This document shows positions 1-7,468 of a stretch of DNA of 64,000 bases, in pieces; position 1 is the first letter of the stretch, and every line of letters begins with the position of its first letter. The position numbers were made by a program, and so were the translations under genes. Where the stretch lies: the NCBI RefSeq assembly GCF_037991315.1, contig NZ_CP150300.1:6386001-6450000 (forward strand), in the 5' to 3' direction. Source of the DNA: Paenibacillus sp. FSL H8-0079. Its GTDB lineage: Bacteria > Bacillota > Bacilli > Paenibacillales > Paenibacillaceae. The notes under the pieces were generated by a model. That model ran no database searches and was not told where the DNA came from. It was given only the letters and a program-made list of their open reading frames with translations.

Positions 1-456
1 GGTTTCTACCATCTGCTGTCTCTGGAGGGTGACGTTGAGCTGACGAAAATGAGCTACATCATCCGTGATTTCGACCGTGAGAAGTTTGAAGAGCGCAAAA
101 CGAATCTGTTGAATATCGTGAATGAACTGAAGTCTAAATACGGAGAGAAAAGCATCACGGTCGAATTGAATGACCAGTACTATAACATGCGTGAGAAAAT
201 TGAACCGGTACGCCAGATCGTCGATATTGCCCATGAAGCCATGACCCGGCTGGACATCGAACCTGTTATTCGCCCCATCCGGGGAGGAACAGATGGTTCC
301 CAGCTATCCTATATGGGTATGCCAACACCGAATATCTTCACTGGCGGTGAGAACTACCATGGCAAATTCGAATATGTATCGGTAGATAATATGGTGAAGG
401 CAACCCGCGTCATTGTAGAGATTGCTCAATTGTTTGAGCAGCACGGAGATATCTAA
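1..456 (+). CDS. pepT: Peptidase T (tripeptidase), C-terminal part
   Basis: This is the 3' end of a cytoplasmic M20-family metallopeptidase that removes the N-terminal residue from tripeptides. The frame is open from base 1, so the start lies outside the window. The visible 151 residues carry family landmarks: [14 protein letters not shown] near the start, [12 protein letters not shown] in the middle, then the [15 protein letters not shown] segment and the [16 protein letters not shown] segment, whose His is expected to be a zinc ligand. A strong hairpin terminator follows directly, so this is the last gene of its transcript. The call rests on recognising the family sequence. Confidence 0.93.
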   Translation, partial: GFYHLLSLEGDVELTKMSYIIRDFDREKFEERKTNLLNIVNELKSKYGEKSITVELNDQYYNMREKIEPVRQIVDIAHEAMTRLDIEPVIRPIRGGTDGSQLSYMGMPTPNIFTGGENYHGKFEYVSVDNMVKATRVIVEIAQLFEQHGDI

Positions 457-474
457 TCCGCTTAAAGCGCGGTG

Positions 475-518
475 CACAAAGAGCACCCTCTGGTATATTC
501 CGGAGGGTGCTCTTTGTG
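475..518 (+). terminator. Intrinsic terminator after pepT
   Basis: A perfect 16-bp stem (475-490 with 503-518) around a 12-nt loop is followed by a T-rich tail at 519-530. It lies 18 bp after the pepT stop and separates it from the convergent regulator gene. Confidence 0.85.
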
Positions 519-538
519 GTCTTAACTTTTAAAAGTTA

Positions 539-1231
539 TCACTCATAGATATTGCCTCCCGCGATGACACGCAGCTGTTCCAGATCACAGATCACGAGCT
601 TTCGCTGCACTTTGCGAATAATATTTCGATCACACAGATCGTGAACGACCCTGTTCAGATGTCTGTAACTGGTACCCAGCATATCCGCCAGCTCAGTCAG
701 CTTGGAGGTCTGAATCTCTTCGGAAGAGGTCTCATCCTGATCCATGGTGGACAACAGATAGCTGGCAAATCGGCTCTCAACGGGATATAGCATATTCAGA
801 CTCGACAGGTTGGAGAAGGTGTACAATTTATGCGTAACTTGACTGAGCATGAAGTGGAGAAATTTAGGATTCTCTGCATACGTATTCTGGAGAGAACGAT
901 AGCTGATACCAAGCAGCAGGCTTTTGCTCACAGATTCTACCGTATTATTGGCCTCCTTGCCATTGACCAGTTCCAGATCGCCCACAAGCGCGAGGGGTGT
1001 ACTGAAACGAAGCAACAGCGACTTGCCGTTAGGCAGGGTGGTATAGATCTTGAGCTTGCCCTGCACGAGAAAATACAATCGCTCAGGCCGCTCGCCTTTG
1101 GCACATATCAACTCACCCTTGGCAGCCTCCAGCAGTCGCAACTCAGCGAGTGCAGACTCGTCCAGCACCTGATCCAGTCCATTCTCACGTGCAAGCTTAC
1201 GCATTAGCCCAAAGTCCATAATTTCTTTCAT
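539..1231 (-). CDS. Crp/Fnr-family transcriptional regulator (YeiL-like)
   Basis: A 230-residue regulator. The cyclic-nucleotide-binding-like beta-roll is at about residues 25-125 (GKLKIYTTLPNGKSLLLRFSTP, then LVGDLELVNGKEANNTVESV), followed by a long dimer helix and a C-terminal winged helix at about 165-225 with recognition segment LADMLGTSYRHLNRVVHDL. The beta-roll lacks the RxS signature of cAMP binding, so the ligand is unknown. The order and length match the YeiL branch of the family. The start follows GGAGGGG. A 14-bp palindrome 40 bp upstream is a candidate site for autoregulation or for control of the divergent receptor gene. The gene converges on the pepT terminator. Confidence 0.85.
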   Translation of the reverse strand: MKEIMDFGLMRKLARENGLDQVLDESALAELRLLEAAKGELICAKGERPERLYFLVQGKLKIYTTLPNGKSLLLRFSTPLALVGDLELVNGKEANNTVESVSKSLLLGISYRSLQNTYAENPKFLHFMLSQVTHKLYTFSNLSSLNMLYPVESRFASYLLSTMDQDETSSEEIQTSKLTELADMLGTSYRHLNRVVHDLCDRNIIRKVQRKLVICDLEQLRVIAGGNIYE

Positions 1232-1270
1232 TCCGACTTCCCCTCCGTTGCCATATATAACGTACCCAAA

Positions 1271-1284
1271 GGGACATATGTCCC
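1271..1284. promoter_or_regulatory. Candidate operator palindrome
   Basis: GGGACATATGTCCC is a perfect 14-bp palindrome between the divergent Crp/Fnr-type gene (start at 1231) and the receptor gene (start at 1513). A second shorter palindrome, TTGATATCAA, lies at 1289-1298. Dyad sites are what dimeric Crp/Fnr proteins bind, so a role for the adjacent regulator is inferred and not shown. Confidence 0.45.
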
Positions 1285-1512
1285 ATAATTGATATCAACC
1301 CGTACAAATATCTTGATATAAAAATAGTTACAACTAGAACTTATATCCAATAAATCATTTTAGATGGGAAATATTTAAAAATTTAATCATAAAATGTTCA
1401 TTTTTCATGCAAAATGCCGTTCACGAAAAGCCCTTCCTGTCCGATGAAAGATAGAGCCTTCTATAGATCGTTAAAATAATTCATTTAAATATTGAAAGGA
1501 TGAGCACATTCA

Positions 1513-2352
1513 ATGAACGTTGTAGATGCACTGCTTAAAGTCATGCCTTATATTAGTAAGATCCTCAGAGAGCCGGCCAGTTTGACTGTATATGATCATG
1601 AAAAAGTATTGGATGTCATTATGACAGATAAATTTGATCTTGGTTTTGAAAAAGGAATGCCTCTCTTGGATTCGTTCCAAAACTTTGCCGTCTTGAAAAA
1701 CGGAAGAGAAGCTACCCTCTCTACTCTCTCCAAAGAAGTTTTTGGTATTGAGCTGGATACCCTGAACATTCCGATCTTTGATGATCAGCAAAAAGTCGTT
1801 GCTGTCTTCTGTGTATCTTATGACCAGTCCAATCAGAATCAACTTGAAGATATTATACAAGAAAATCAGGCTATCAATGGTAACCTCGTTGATATGGTGC
1901 AACACGTTGCCGCTCATGCTGAAGAATTGCAGGCGACCAGTGAGCAGATCCTGCAAAACACACGACTTGCTGTTCAGAACTCTTCCCAAATCAACAAAGT
2001 AGCCGGGTTCATTCGCGAAATCTCCGAACAAACCAACTTGCTTGGCCTGAATGCCGCTATTGAAGCTGCACGCGTTGGTGAAGCCGGTGCTGGCTTTGGG
2101 GTGGTTGCTTCCGAAGTACGCAAACTGTCTGTGGATGCCAAACAAGCTACAAGTGATATTGATACCAGTCTGAGAGATGTACAACAGGTGATCAAACAGA
2201 TGGAAGTTGAGGTCTCCCAGATTGCAGCCTCTTCACAGGAACAAGCGACGCTTGTATCTTCCTTCACAGATGTCATCGAGAAGCTCAATGACACGGGCGA
2301 GCGTATGAAAGCTCTGTCGGAACAACTGATCAGCTACTCGATCAAAAACTAA
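1513..2352 (+). CDS. Soluble methyl-accepting chemotaxis-type receptor
   Basis: A 279-residue protein with no transmembrane segment. Residues 1-115 form a sensory region of PAS/GAF-like look ending in [17 protein letters not shown]. Residues 120-275 are a short cytoplasmic signalling hairpin with the hallmark [19 protein letters not shown] segment and [15 protein letters not shown], the part that contacts CheA and CheW in known receptors. It lacks a HAMP domain and is far shorter than membrane chemoreceptors, so it should act as a cytoplasmic energy or redox sensor. It is divergent from the Crp/Fnr regulator across a 281-bp region. Two long hairpins follow the stop. Confidence 0.88.
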   Translation: MNVVDALLKVMPYISKILREPASLTVYDHEKVLDVIMTDKFDLGFEKGMPLLDSFQNFAVLKNGREATLSTLSKEVFGIELDTLNIPIFDDQQKVVAVFCVSYDQSNQNQLEDIIQENQAINGNLVDMVQHVAAHAEELQATSEQILQNTRLAVQNSSQINKVAGFIREISEQTNLLGLNAAIEAARVGEAGAGFGVVASEVRKLSVDAKQATSDIDTSLRDVQQVIKQMEVEVSQIAASSQEQATLVSSFTDVIEKLNDTGERMKALSEQLISYSIKN

Positions 2353-2360
2353 AATTTAAC

Positions 2361-2403
2361 GTGTCACCAGATTCCCGATGCATATCGGTTATTCTGGTGA
2401 CAC
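2361..2403. terminator. Hairpin after receptor gene
   Basis: An 11-bp perfect stem (2361-2371 with 2393-2403) encloses a smaller CCGAT/ATCGG hairpin. No clear T-run follows, so it may only protect the 3' end of the transcript. Confidence 0.4.
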
Positions 2404-2414
2404 ATCGAATATGT

Positions 2415-2464
2415 AATAAACAGGACTTGGGTTTCCATGATGGATAATCCAAGTCCTGTTTATT
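2415..2464. terminator. Bidirectional terminator between convergent genes
   Basis: A perfect 16-bp stem (2415-2430 with 2449-2464) has AATAAA on one side and TTTATT on the other, so it can end transcription from both the receptor gene and the convergent symporter gene. Confidence 0.75.
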
Positions 2465-2504
2465 ATGTCCGTTTGGTTATTATTAACCAAATTCAGCTAT
2501 CATC

Positions 2505-3941
2505 TTAATTTGCTACACGTACTGATTTGTCCCCAATCACTTCTTCTTCCGACTCCCAGCACTCTACTTCACCCGGAATATGAATGCGGTCCCGCGTAAA
2601 GATCGGGTCACGTCCTTCGGCTTTCTGTTTCTTGTAGTCCTTCAGTGCTTCAAACGTCACCTTGGACAGCATCAGAATCGCAATCAGGTTCACCACCACC
2701 ATGAGCCCCATGAACAGGTCCGCCAAATCCCATACCAGCTGTACTTTGGCTACCGCACCGAACACCACCATCGCGATAACGCAAATGCGGTATACCCACA
2801 GCCAAACTTTATTGGATTTGATAAACTCAATATTGGTTTCCCCATAGTAATAATTTCCGATTAGCGTACTGAAGGCAAACAGGAACACCATGACCGCCAG
2901 GAATCCCGATGCCCATGGACCAATATGTACACTTAAAGCAGCCTGAGTCAATTCAATGCCACCCAGATTGGAACCTTTGTACACCCCGGATAGCAAAATA
3001 ATCATGGCTGTGCTTGTACATATAACTAACGTATCTGTCAGCACACCAAAAGCCTGAATAAGTCCCTGCTTCACCGGATGTGTTGTATCCGCTGTAGCAG
3101 CGGCATTCGGGGCACTACCCATGCCCGCCTCATTGGAGAACAATCCGCGTTTCACACCGTTCATCAGCGCAGCACCCAACGTTCCGCCTGCCACCTGCTC
3201 GATGCCGAAGGCATTTTTGACGATCAACGCAATCATGGACGGAAGCTGGGTAATGTTCGCCAGCACCACAAAAGCCGCTACCCCAATGTACAATACGGCG
3301 AGCACAACGACGATGTACTCCGATGCTTTTGCAATCCGTTTGACACCGCCCATAATAATTCCTGCAAATATCACGGCCATAATGATACCCACCGTTAACC
3401 GATCCGTACCGAATGAGTTTTCGAATGCGACGGTAATGGTGTTCGACTGCACCGCATTAAAGACCAAGCCGAATGAAAGCGTAATGAGAATGGCAAATAA
3501 AATCCCCATCCAGCGCTTCCCCAGCCCACGCTCCATATAATACGCCGGACCCCCGCGGAATCCGCCCTTATCCTTCACTTTATAGATCTGAGCCAGCGTG
3601 CTCTCCACAAAACTGGAGGCAGAACCAATAATCGCAATAACCCACATCCAGAATACAGCCCCAGGTCCCCCCAGTGCGATGGCCAGTGCAATACCGGTAA
3701 TATTCCCTGTGCCTACGCGGGCCGCCATACTGATACAGAATGCCTGAAATGGTGAGATTTTGCCCGGTTCCTTACTTTTCGGCTCTCGAAGCACCTTCAC
3801 CATATCTCCAATCATGCGGAATTGCATGAATCGGGTCTTGGTGGTGAAGTATATACCACATACTACCAATAGTATAATTAACACTTTGGACCATAGAAAA
3901 TCATTGAAAATGACGACAATATCTTGTATTGTTTGCTCCAT
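2505..3941 (-). CDS. Sodium:alanine/glutamine symporter (AGCS family)
   Basis: A 478-residue inner-membrane symporter with about 11 hydrophobic segments. Family signatures are visible: TTKTRFMQFRMIGDM after the first helix, then GPGAVFWMWVIAIIGSASSFVESTLAQIYK and the RGLFSNEAGMGSAPNAAATA segment typical of Na+:alanine/glycine carriers. The ATG at 3941 was chosen because AAAAGGGG sits 7 nt before it; the longer frame to 4019 has no ribosome site and adds a non-conserved leader. B. subtilis GlnT belongs to this family and is controlled by GlnL. A GlnL-like regulator is divergent here, so glutamine is a plausible substrate, as is alanine. Confidence 0.9.
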   Translation of the reverse strand: MEQTIQDIVVIFNDFLWSKVLIILLVVCGIYFTTKTRFMQFRMIGDMVKVLREPKSKEPGKISPFQAFCISMAARVGTGNITGIALAIALGGPGAVFWMWVIAIIGSASSFVESTLAQIYKVKDKGGFRGGPAYYMERGLGKRWMGILFAILITLSFGLVFNAVQSNTITVAFENSFGTDRLTVGIIMAVIFAGIIMGGVKRIAKASEYIVVVLAVLYIGVAAFVVLANITQLPSMIALIVKNAFGIEQVAGGTLGAALMNGVKRGLFSNEAGMGSAPNAAATADTTHPVKQGLIQAFGVLTDTLVICTSTAMIILLSGVYKGSNLGGIELTQAALSVHIGPWASGFLAVMVFLFAFSTLIGNYYYGETNIEFIKSNKVWLWVYRICVIAMVVFGAVAKVQLVWDLADLFMGLMVVVNLIAILMLSKVTFEALKDYKKQKAEGRDPIFTRDRIHIPGEVECWESEEEVIGDKSVRVAN

Positions 3942-4189
3942 CGGTATGCCCCTTTTATATGGTGTATTTCGAGTACAGAGATGAGTCAGATGAAAAGTTT
4001 GTACCATTCTGCACAACATCGGACCCAGACTTTCAGATGTTACTTATACTACAAGCGCATCTACGAAAATCGACAAATACCTACATGTAATCTCTACATT
4101 TATTTTAAAAATGGGCGTTAATTGCCCAATCATTGTCATTTAACCTAACATGTCAGGTTCTATGCAAGCAGAGAAAGGAAATGACTGAT
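3942..4189. promoter_or_regulatory. Divergent control region, symporter / GlnL-like regulator
   Basis: This 248-bp region must hold both divergent promoters. It contains two short dyads, GGGC-N7-GCCC at 4111-4125 and AACCT-N8-AGGTT at 4142-4159, the second about 30 bp before the regulator start. They are candidate binding sites only. No terminator or riboswitch-like fold was recognised. Confidence 0.35.
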
Positions 4190-5119
4190 ATGCGTTATTT
4201 TATTGTGGATGATGATCCTGGTGTTCGTTCCATGTTGATGGATATTATTGAGGATGAGGGACTTGGCGATATTGCCGGGGAAGCTGAGGACGGAGCACAC
4301 ATTCACGCAGAACTGTTGGAACTACATAAGGTGGATGTACTGCTGATTGATCTGTTGATGCCACAACGGGACGGGATTCAGACTGTACGGGCGCTTGAGG
4401 GAAGGTTCGAGGGCAAGATCGTCATGATCTCCCAGATCGAGTCGAAAAATATGATCGGAGAAGCCTACTCACTAGGCATTGAATATTACATTACGAAGCC
4501 GATTAACCGCTTGGAGATTCTGTCTGTTCTGCGGCTGGTGGGCGAGAGGTTACGGATGCAGCAATCCATCGCAGATATTCAGCGGACATTGCAGGGATTG
4601 TCCGGTTTGCACCCTAACGAGCGCACTGCGGCTCCGGTTCCGGACAAAACGATTACTACAGCAGGACATTTCCTGCTGTCCGAGATGGGCATGATCGGCG
4701 AAGCGGGAAGCAGAGATCTGCTGGACATGCTCGAATATCTGGAGCAGGTAGAGACAGATGAGCATAAGCTGTCGCCCTATACGTTCCCATCCCTCAAAGA
4801 CATCTTTCAGAACGTAGCAGTACGCAAGCTGGGAGAGAACGCCTCTCTCGCGGAGGTTAACAAGGAGATCAAGGCATCAGAACAACGTGTCCGCAGGGCT
4901 ATCTTCCAGACACTGAGCCATGTGGTTTCTCTGGGATTAACGGATTATACACATCCCAAGTTCGAGAACTATGCATCCAAATTTTTCGATTTTACCGAAA
5001 TCCGCAAGAAAATGCTGGAGCTGCAAAACAATGTGGAGCCTTCTCTGTCCCAGACACGCATTAATACGAAAAAGTTCGTACAGGTGTTATATCTGGAAGC
5101 CAAACGATTGCTGCATTAA
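4190..5119 (+). CDS. GlnL-like (YcbB-type) response regulator
   Basis: A 309-residue response regulator. The receiver domain is at residues 1-120: acidic pocket DDDPG, phospho-acceptor Asp in LLIDLLMPQRDG, and conserved Lys in YYITKPIN. The C-terminal half (about 150-300) is the YcbB-type DNA-binding domain, with LSEMGMIGEAGSRDLLDM, AVRKLGENASLAEVNKE and YASKFFDFTEIRKKMLEL closely resembling B. subtilis GlnL. The ATG at 4190 has AAAGGA 10 nt upstream; the ATG at 4181 is too close to it. In B. subtilis GlnL works with the sensor kinase GlnK to induce glutaminase and GlnT. Neither the kinase nor glutaminase is encoded nearby, so this regulator is an orphan here. Confidence 0.9.
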   Translation: MRYFIVDDDPGVRSMLMDIIEDEGLGDIAGEAEDGAHIHAELLELHKVDVLLIDLLMPQRDGIQTVRALEGRFEGKIVMISQIESKNMIGEAYSLGIEYYITKPINRLEILSVLRLVGERLRMQQSIADIQRTLQGLSGLHPNERTAAPVPDKTITTAGHFLLSEMGMIGEAGSRDLLDMLEYLEQVETDEHKLSPYTFPSLKDIFQNVAVRKLGENASLAEVNKEIKASEQRVRRAIFQTLSHVVSLGLTDYTHPKFENYASKFFDFTEIRKKMLELQNNVEPSLSQTRINTKKFVQVLYLEAKRLLH

Positions 5120-5151
5120 GCAGATGCATGATGGATACGATGCAAAAACAA

Positions 5152-5230
5152 ACAGGCATGAATACTACGCCAATATGGACCTCCTTCTCAACTGAGGCTG
5201 TCCATTTCGGCGATATTCATGCCCGTCTGT
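5152..5230 (+). terminator. Large imperfect hairpin after the GlnL-like gene
   Basis: Arms 5152-5180 and 5200-5230 are imperfect inverted repeats, including GGCATGAATA against TATTCATGCC. There is no strong T-run, so this may be a weak or factor-aided terminator, or a processed 3' end. Confidence 0.4.
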
Positions 5231-5266
5231 ACGACCAAGCGCTACGATCTATTTCTTCGTTCCGTA

Positions 5267-5306
5267 TATAAAATTAAAATCCATTCGGGCTCAGCCCCGT
5301 GAATGG
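5267..5306 (-). terminator. Terminator of the Spo0E-like gene
   Basis: CCATTC at 5281-5286 pairs with GAATGG at 5301-5306 around an inner GGGC/GCCC pair. Read on the minus strand it is followed by TTTTAATTTTAT, and it overlaps the stop codon of the small gene. Confidence 0.6.
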
Positions 5307-5467
5307 TTTCGGCTAACTCGGTTATACTCATTAATCAATTCGTCCAATGCCATAGACTGCCGAATCACATCGGGATGTCCAAGACCACCCTTGTTATGCT
5401 CTACCAGCATATGAAGGTTATGTCTGGCCTTTTCTATTTTATTTTTCAAATCCAAACTCATAACCAT
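5291..5467 (-). CDS. Spo0E-like aspartyl-phosphate phosphatase
   Basis: A 58-residue protein, easily missed because of its size. It is two predicted helices: about residues 5-24 (LKNKIEKARHNLHMLVEHN) and 34-54. The family signature S-x2-LD-x-LI is present as QSMALDELINEYNR. Spo0E-family proteins remove phosphate from Spo0A~P and delay sporulation. The ATG at 5467 follows AAGGAGG with 11 nt spacing; an ATG two codons later would be too far away. The gene is monocistronic, ends in its own terminator, and lies between the GlnL-like and acetate transporter genes. Whether Spo0A~P is the substrate here is inferred from the family. Confidence 0.8.
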   Translation of the reverse strand: MVMSLDLKNKIEKARHNLHMLVEHNKGGLGHPDVIRQSMALDELINEYNRVSRNHSRG

Positions 5468-5764
5468 GACCCCTGATACCTCCTTATTCTGTGAACCATT
5501 TTAGTTTTTCCTGTCAATCTATAGATGGATTAACATATGGCATAGGGGACAAGGATGTTTTGTCTTCTTCTCCAAATTTTGATAAATACTATTCTATCAC
5601 ACAAGAGCGTATCCGAAAATGACTGATTTAACGCTATTTTAGCGAATAATCAAGGATTGGATTCTAGCGTTGGAGCTCATCATTCACAGCCAGAACGGAT
5701 TGTGTCGTTATTGTGTATATTGAAAAAACAAAAGTCTATTGACTCAAAAGGTAATAAAATCCCT
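5468..5764. other. Intergenic stretch, Spo0E-like gene to acetate transporter promoter
   Basis: Beyond the ribosome binding site of the Spo0E-like gene (5479-5486) I see no convincing gene, terminator or RNA fold here. It is AT-rich. Confidence 0.4.
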
Positions 5765-5792
5765 TTCCATAACGGGGCCATTCAGGTACAAT
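5765..5792 (+). promoter_or_regulatory. Candidate sigma-A promoter of acetate transporter
   Basis: TTCCAT (5765-5770) and TACAAT (5787-5792) are 16 bp apart. Transcription would start near 5799, giving a leader of about 100 nt. The -10 is good and the -35 moderate. Confidence 0.45.
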
Positions 5793-5804
5793 AGGGCGAT
5801 GTGT

Positions 5805-5825
5805 GTGTCCGGACCCGGCGGATAC
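5805..5825 (+). promoter_or_regulatory. 5'-leader hairpin of acetate transporter
   Basis: GTGTCCG pairs with CGGATAC across a 7-nt loop. If the promoter at 5765-5792 is right, this hairpin lies at the extreme 5' end of the mRNA, where such structures often stabilise transcripts. No riboswitch class was recognised. Confidence 0.35.
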
Positions 5826-5900
5826 AAATGATGTAATTTAGAGGACGGCCAACGACGGCCATTGATCCTGATTTGATATTATTGGAGGCTTATCATCACC

Positions 5901-6524
5901 ATGCAGACCGATTCACAGACTAAAGTCAAAATTGTTAATGCCGATCCCAGCGCAATGGGATTATTTGGGTTGGCAATCGTAACCCTGGTCGCTTCTTCCC
6001 AGAAGCTTGGCATTACAGAAGGACTTAGCTACGCTATTCCTTGGGCGATCTTCCTGGGTGCATTCGCCCAGTTATTCGCATGCATTCAAGATTCCAAACG
6101 CAACAATACTTTTGGTACAACGGCTTTCGGCGCGTACGCATTCTTCTGGTTCGCTATGGCTGCCAACTGGATGATCAAAATGGGCGTATTCGGCTCCACG
6201 CTTGCTGAACAGGCCGATGGCAAGCAGCTCGGATTTGCTTTTGCCGGATACCTGGTGTTCACCTTGTTCATGACAATTGGTGCTATTGAAGCGAATAAAG
6301 TATTGCTTATCATCTTCATTCTGATCGACTTCCTGTTCCTTGGCTTGACCTTTGATGCTTTCGGCGTAGCTCCTCACATTTTCCACACCATTGCAGCATA
6401 CGCTGAACTGGCGATCGGAATTGTGTCCCTGTATGGTACAGGCGCTTCGGTACTGAACGCTCACTTCGGCTATACGTTCTTGCCGATCGGCAAACCGTCC
6501 GGCATTTTCAAACCCAAGGCTTAA
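5901..6524 (+). CDS. Acetate uptake transporter, GPR1/FUN34/YaaH (SatP) family
   Basis: A 207-residue membrane protein with six predicted helices. The family motif near the N terminus appears as ADPSAMGLFGLAIVTL, a variant of the usual NPAPLGL. Other family features are GAFAQLFACIQDSKRNNTFG and the FGAYAFFWFA segment. Family members move acetate or succinate with protons. The length is typical. The gene stands alone between a leader hairpin and a strong terminator, and the ribosome site TTGGAGG precedes the ATG. Acetate is the usual substrate but other short carboxylates are possible. Confidence 0.88.
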   Translation: MQTDSQTKVKIVNADPSAMGLFGLAIVTLVASSQKLGITEGLSYAIPWAIFLGAFAQLFACIQDSKRNNTFGTTAFGAYAFFWFAMAANWMIKMGVFGSTLAEQADGKQLGFAFAGYLVFTLFMTIGAIEANKVLLIIFILIDFLFLGLTFDAFGVAPHIFHTIAAYAELAIGIVSLYGTGASVLNAHFGYTFLPIGKPSGIFKPKA

Positions 6525-6535
6525 TATACAGCAGT

Positions 6536-6574
6536 AAACCGCCCGCGCGCCGGTCCGCGCCTGGCGGTTTTTTT
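6536..6574 (+). terminator. Intrinsic terminator of acetate transporter
   Basis: AAACCGCC (6536-6543) pairs with GGCGGTTT (6563-6570) around a GC-rich centre, followed by a run of seven T. Confidence 0.88.
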
Positions 6575-6630
6575 GCACTCTGACTTCAATGAACTACGAA
6601 TCCGACCGAAACTTATACTAAGGGATGCTA

Positions 6631-6818
6631 TATAAGTCAAACTAAACATTTACACGGAACGTAGAGGACAGAAATAACTTGAAGAAACGGAGTGGTCGCC
6701 TTTATCCCCGGATTATTTCTTTATAAAAAGGAATCATAAAAATCTGGGGATAACAGCGATCGGAGAGTTGTTCTGTCATCGGAGTGGCCAGTGTAAATAA
6801 TCTTTAATTGAACTTATA
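6631..6818. repeat. Dispersed intergenic repeat, copy A (inverted termini)
   Basis: The 188-bp element is bounded by imperfect inverted termini, TATAAGTCAAACTAA at 6631-6645 and its partner at 6804-6818, each followed inward by TTTACAC/GTGTAAA. Two internal blocks, about 6647-6701 and 6731-6798, match the reverse complement of the element at 62418-62644. The matches include ATCTGGGGATAACAGCGATC and GAACGTAGAGGRCAGAAATA. No ORF is present, so it behaves like a non-autonomous MITE-type repeat or a structured RNA element. Confidence 0.8.
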
Positions 6819-6884
6819 TAGATCAAAAATAGACCCTACAACACATGAAATGTCACAGCAGCCATACTGTAAGGAGGAAAAAGC

Positions 6885-7433
6885 ATGAGAGAGATACCGA
6901 AACCTACGGAAATGGATCAGGTGGAGAAAAAGTACGTACGCGAAACGCGTTGTTTTAAGACGGCACGGGTATTCCCAACCGATGTCAACAATCATAACAC
7001 TCTGTTCGGCGGCAAGCTGATGTCCTACATCGATGATATTGCATCCATCGCCGCTTCCAAGCTATGCCGGGTAAATACCGTAACAGCTTCAACCGACTCT
7101 GTCGATTTCCTGTACCCGATTAACCCGACGGATTCGGTGACACTTGAATCGTTCGCGTCCTGGACAGGACGAAGTTCCATGGAGATTTTTGTGAAGGTCA
7201 TTCGTGAGGATCTGAAGACTGGAGAGAAGAAAATTGCGGCGACCGCATTTTTGACCTTTGTGGCCCTGGACGAAAATAACCGCAAACTGATTGTACCTCG
7301 CATTATCCCGGAGACCGAAGAAGAGAAGAAACTATACGAGACCGCTCCGGATCGGGCGGCCATGCGGAAACAACGGCGGGAAGAGAGCAAGAAATTCGCT
7401 GACTTCCTAACCGTTACTTATCCTTGGGAATAA
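6885..7433 (+). CDS. Acyl-CoA thioesterase (hotdog fold)
   Basis: A 182-residue cytoplasmic hydrolase that cleaves acyl-CoA to fatty acid and CoA. The single hotdog domain spans about residues 15-130. Visible family features are VFPTDVNNHNTLFGGKLMSYIDDIASIAA, in which the N-H-x-N-T-LFGG stretch forms the active-site region, and the VDFLYPINPTDSVTLE strand. It resembles B. subtilis YkhA. A basic C-terminal tail (MRKQRREESKKF) follows the domain. An excellent AAGGAGG precedes the ATG. The gene is alone, just downstream of repeat copy A. Confidence 0.87.
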   Translation: MREIPKPTEMDQVEKKYVRETRCFKTARVFPTDVNNHNTLFGGKLMSYIDDIASIAASKLCRVNTVTASTDSVDFLYPINPTDSVTLESFASWTGRSSMEIFVKVIREDLKTGEKKIAATAFLTFVALDENNRKLIVPRIIPETEEEKKLYETAPDRAAMRKQRREESKKFADFLTVTYPWE

Positions 7434-7468
7434 GAATACGCTCAATCATCATAATGTTGCACAAAAGG

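Noticed and set aside
1510..2184. 224-codon frame opposite the chemoreceptor gene
   Set aside because: It is antisense to a clear MCP signalling domain and has no recognisable features.
5836..5876. GGCC-AACGAC-GGCC hairpin in the acetate transporter leader with an A1/G4 hexaloop
   Set aside because: The stem is only 4 bp, there is no second hexaloop and no terminator, so an ANTAR element is not supported.
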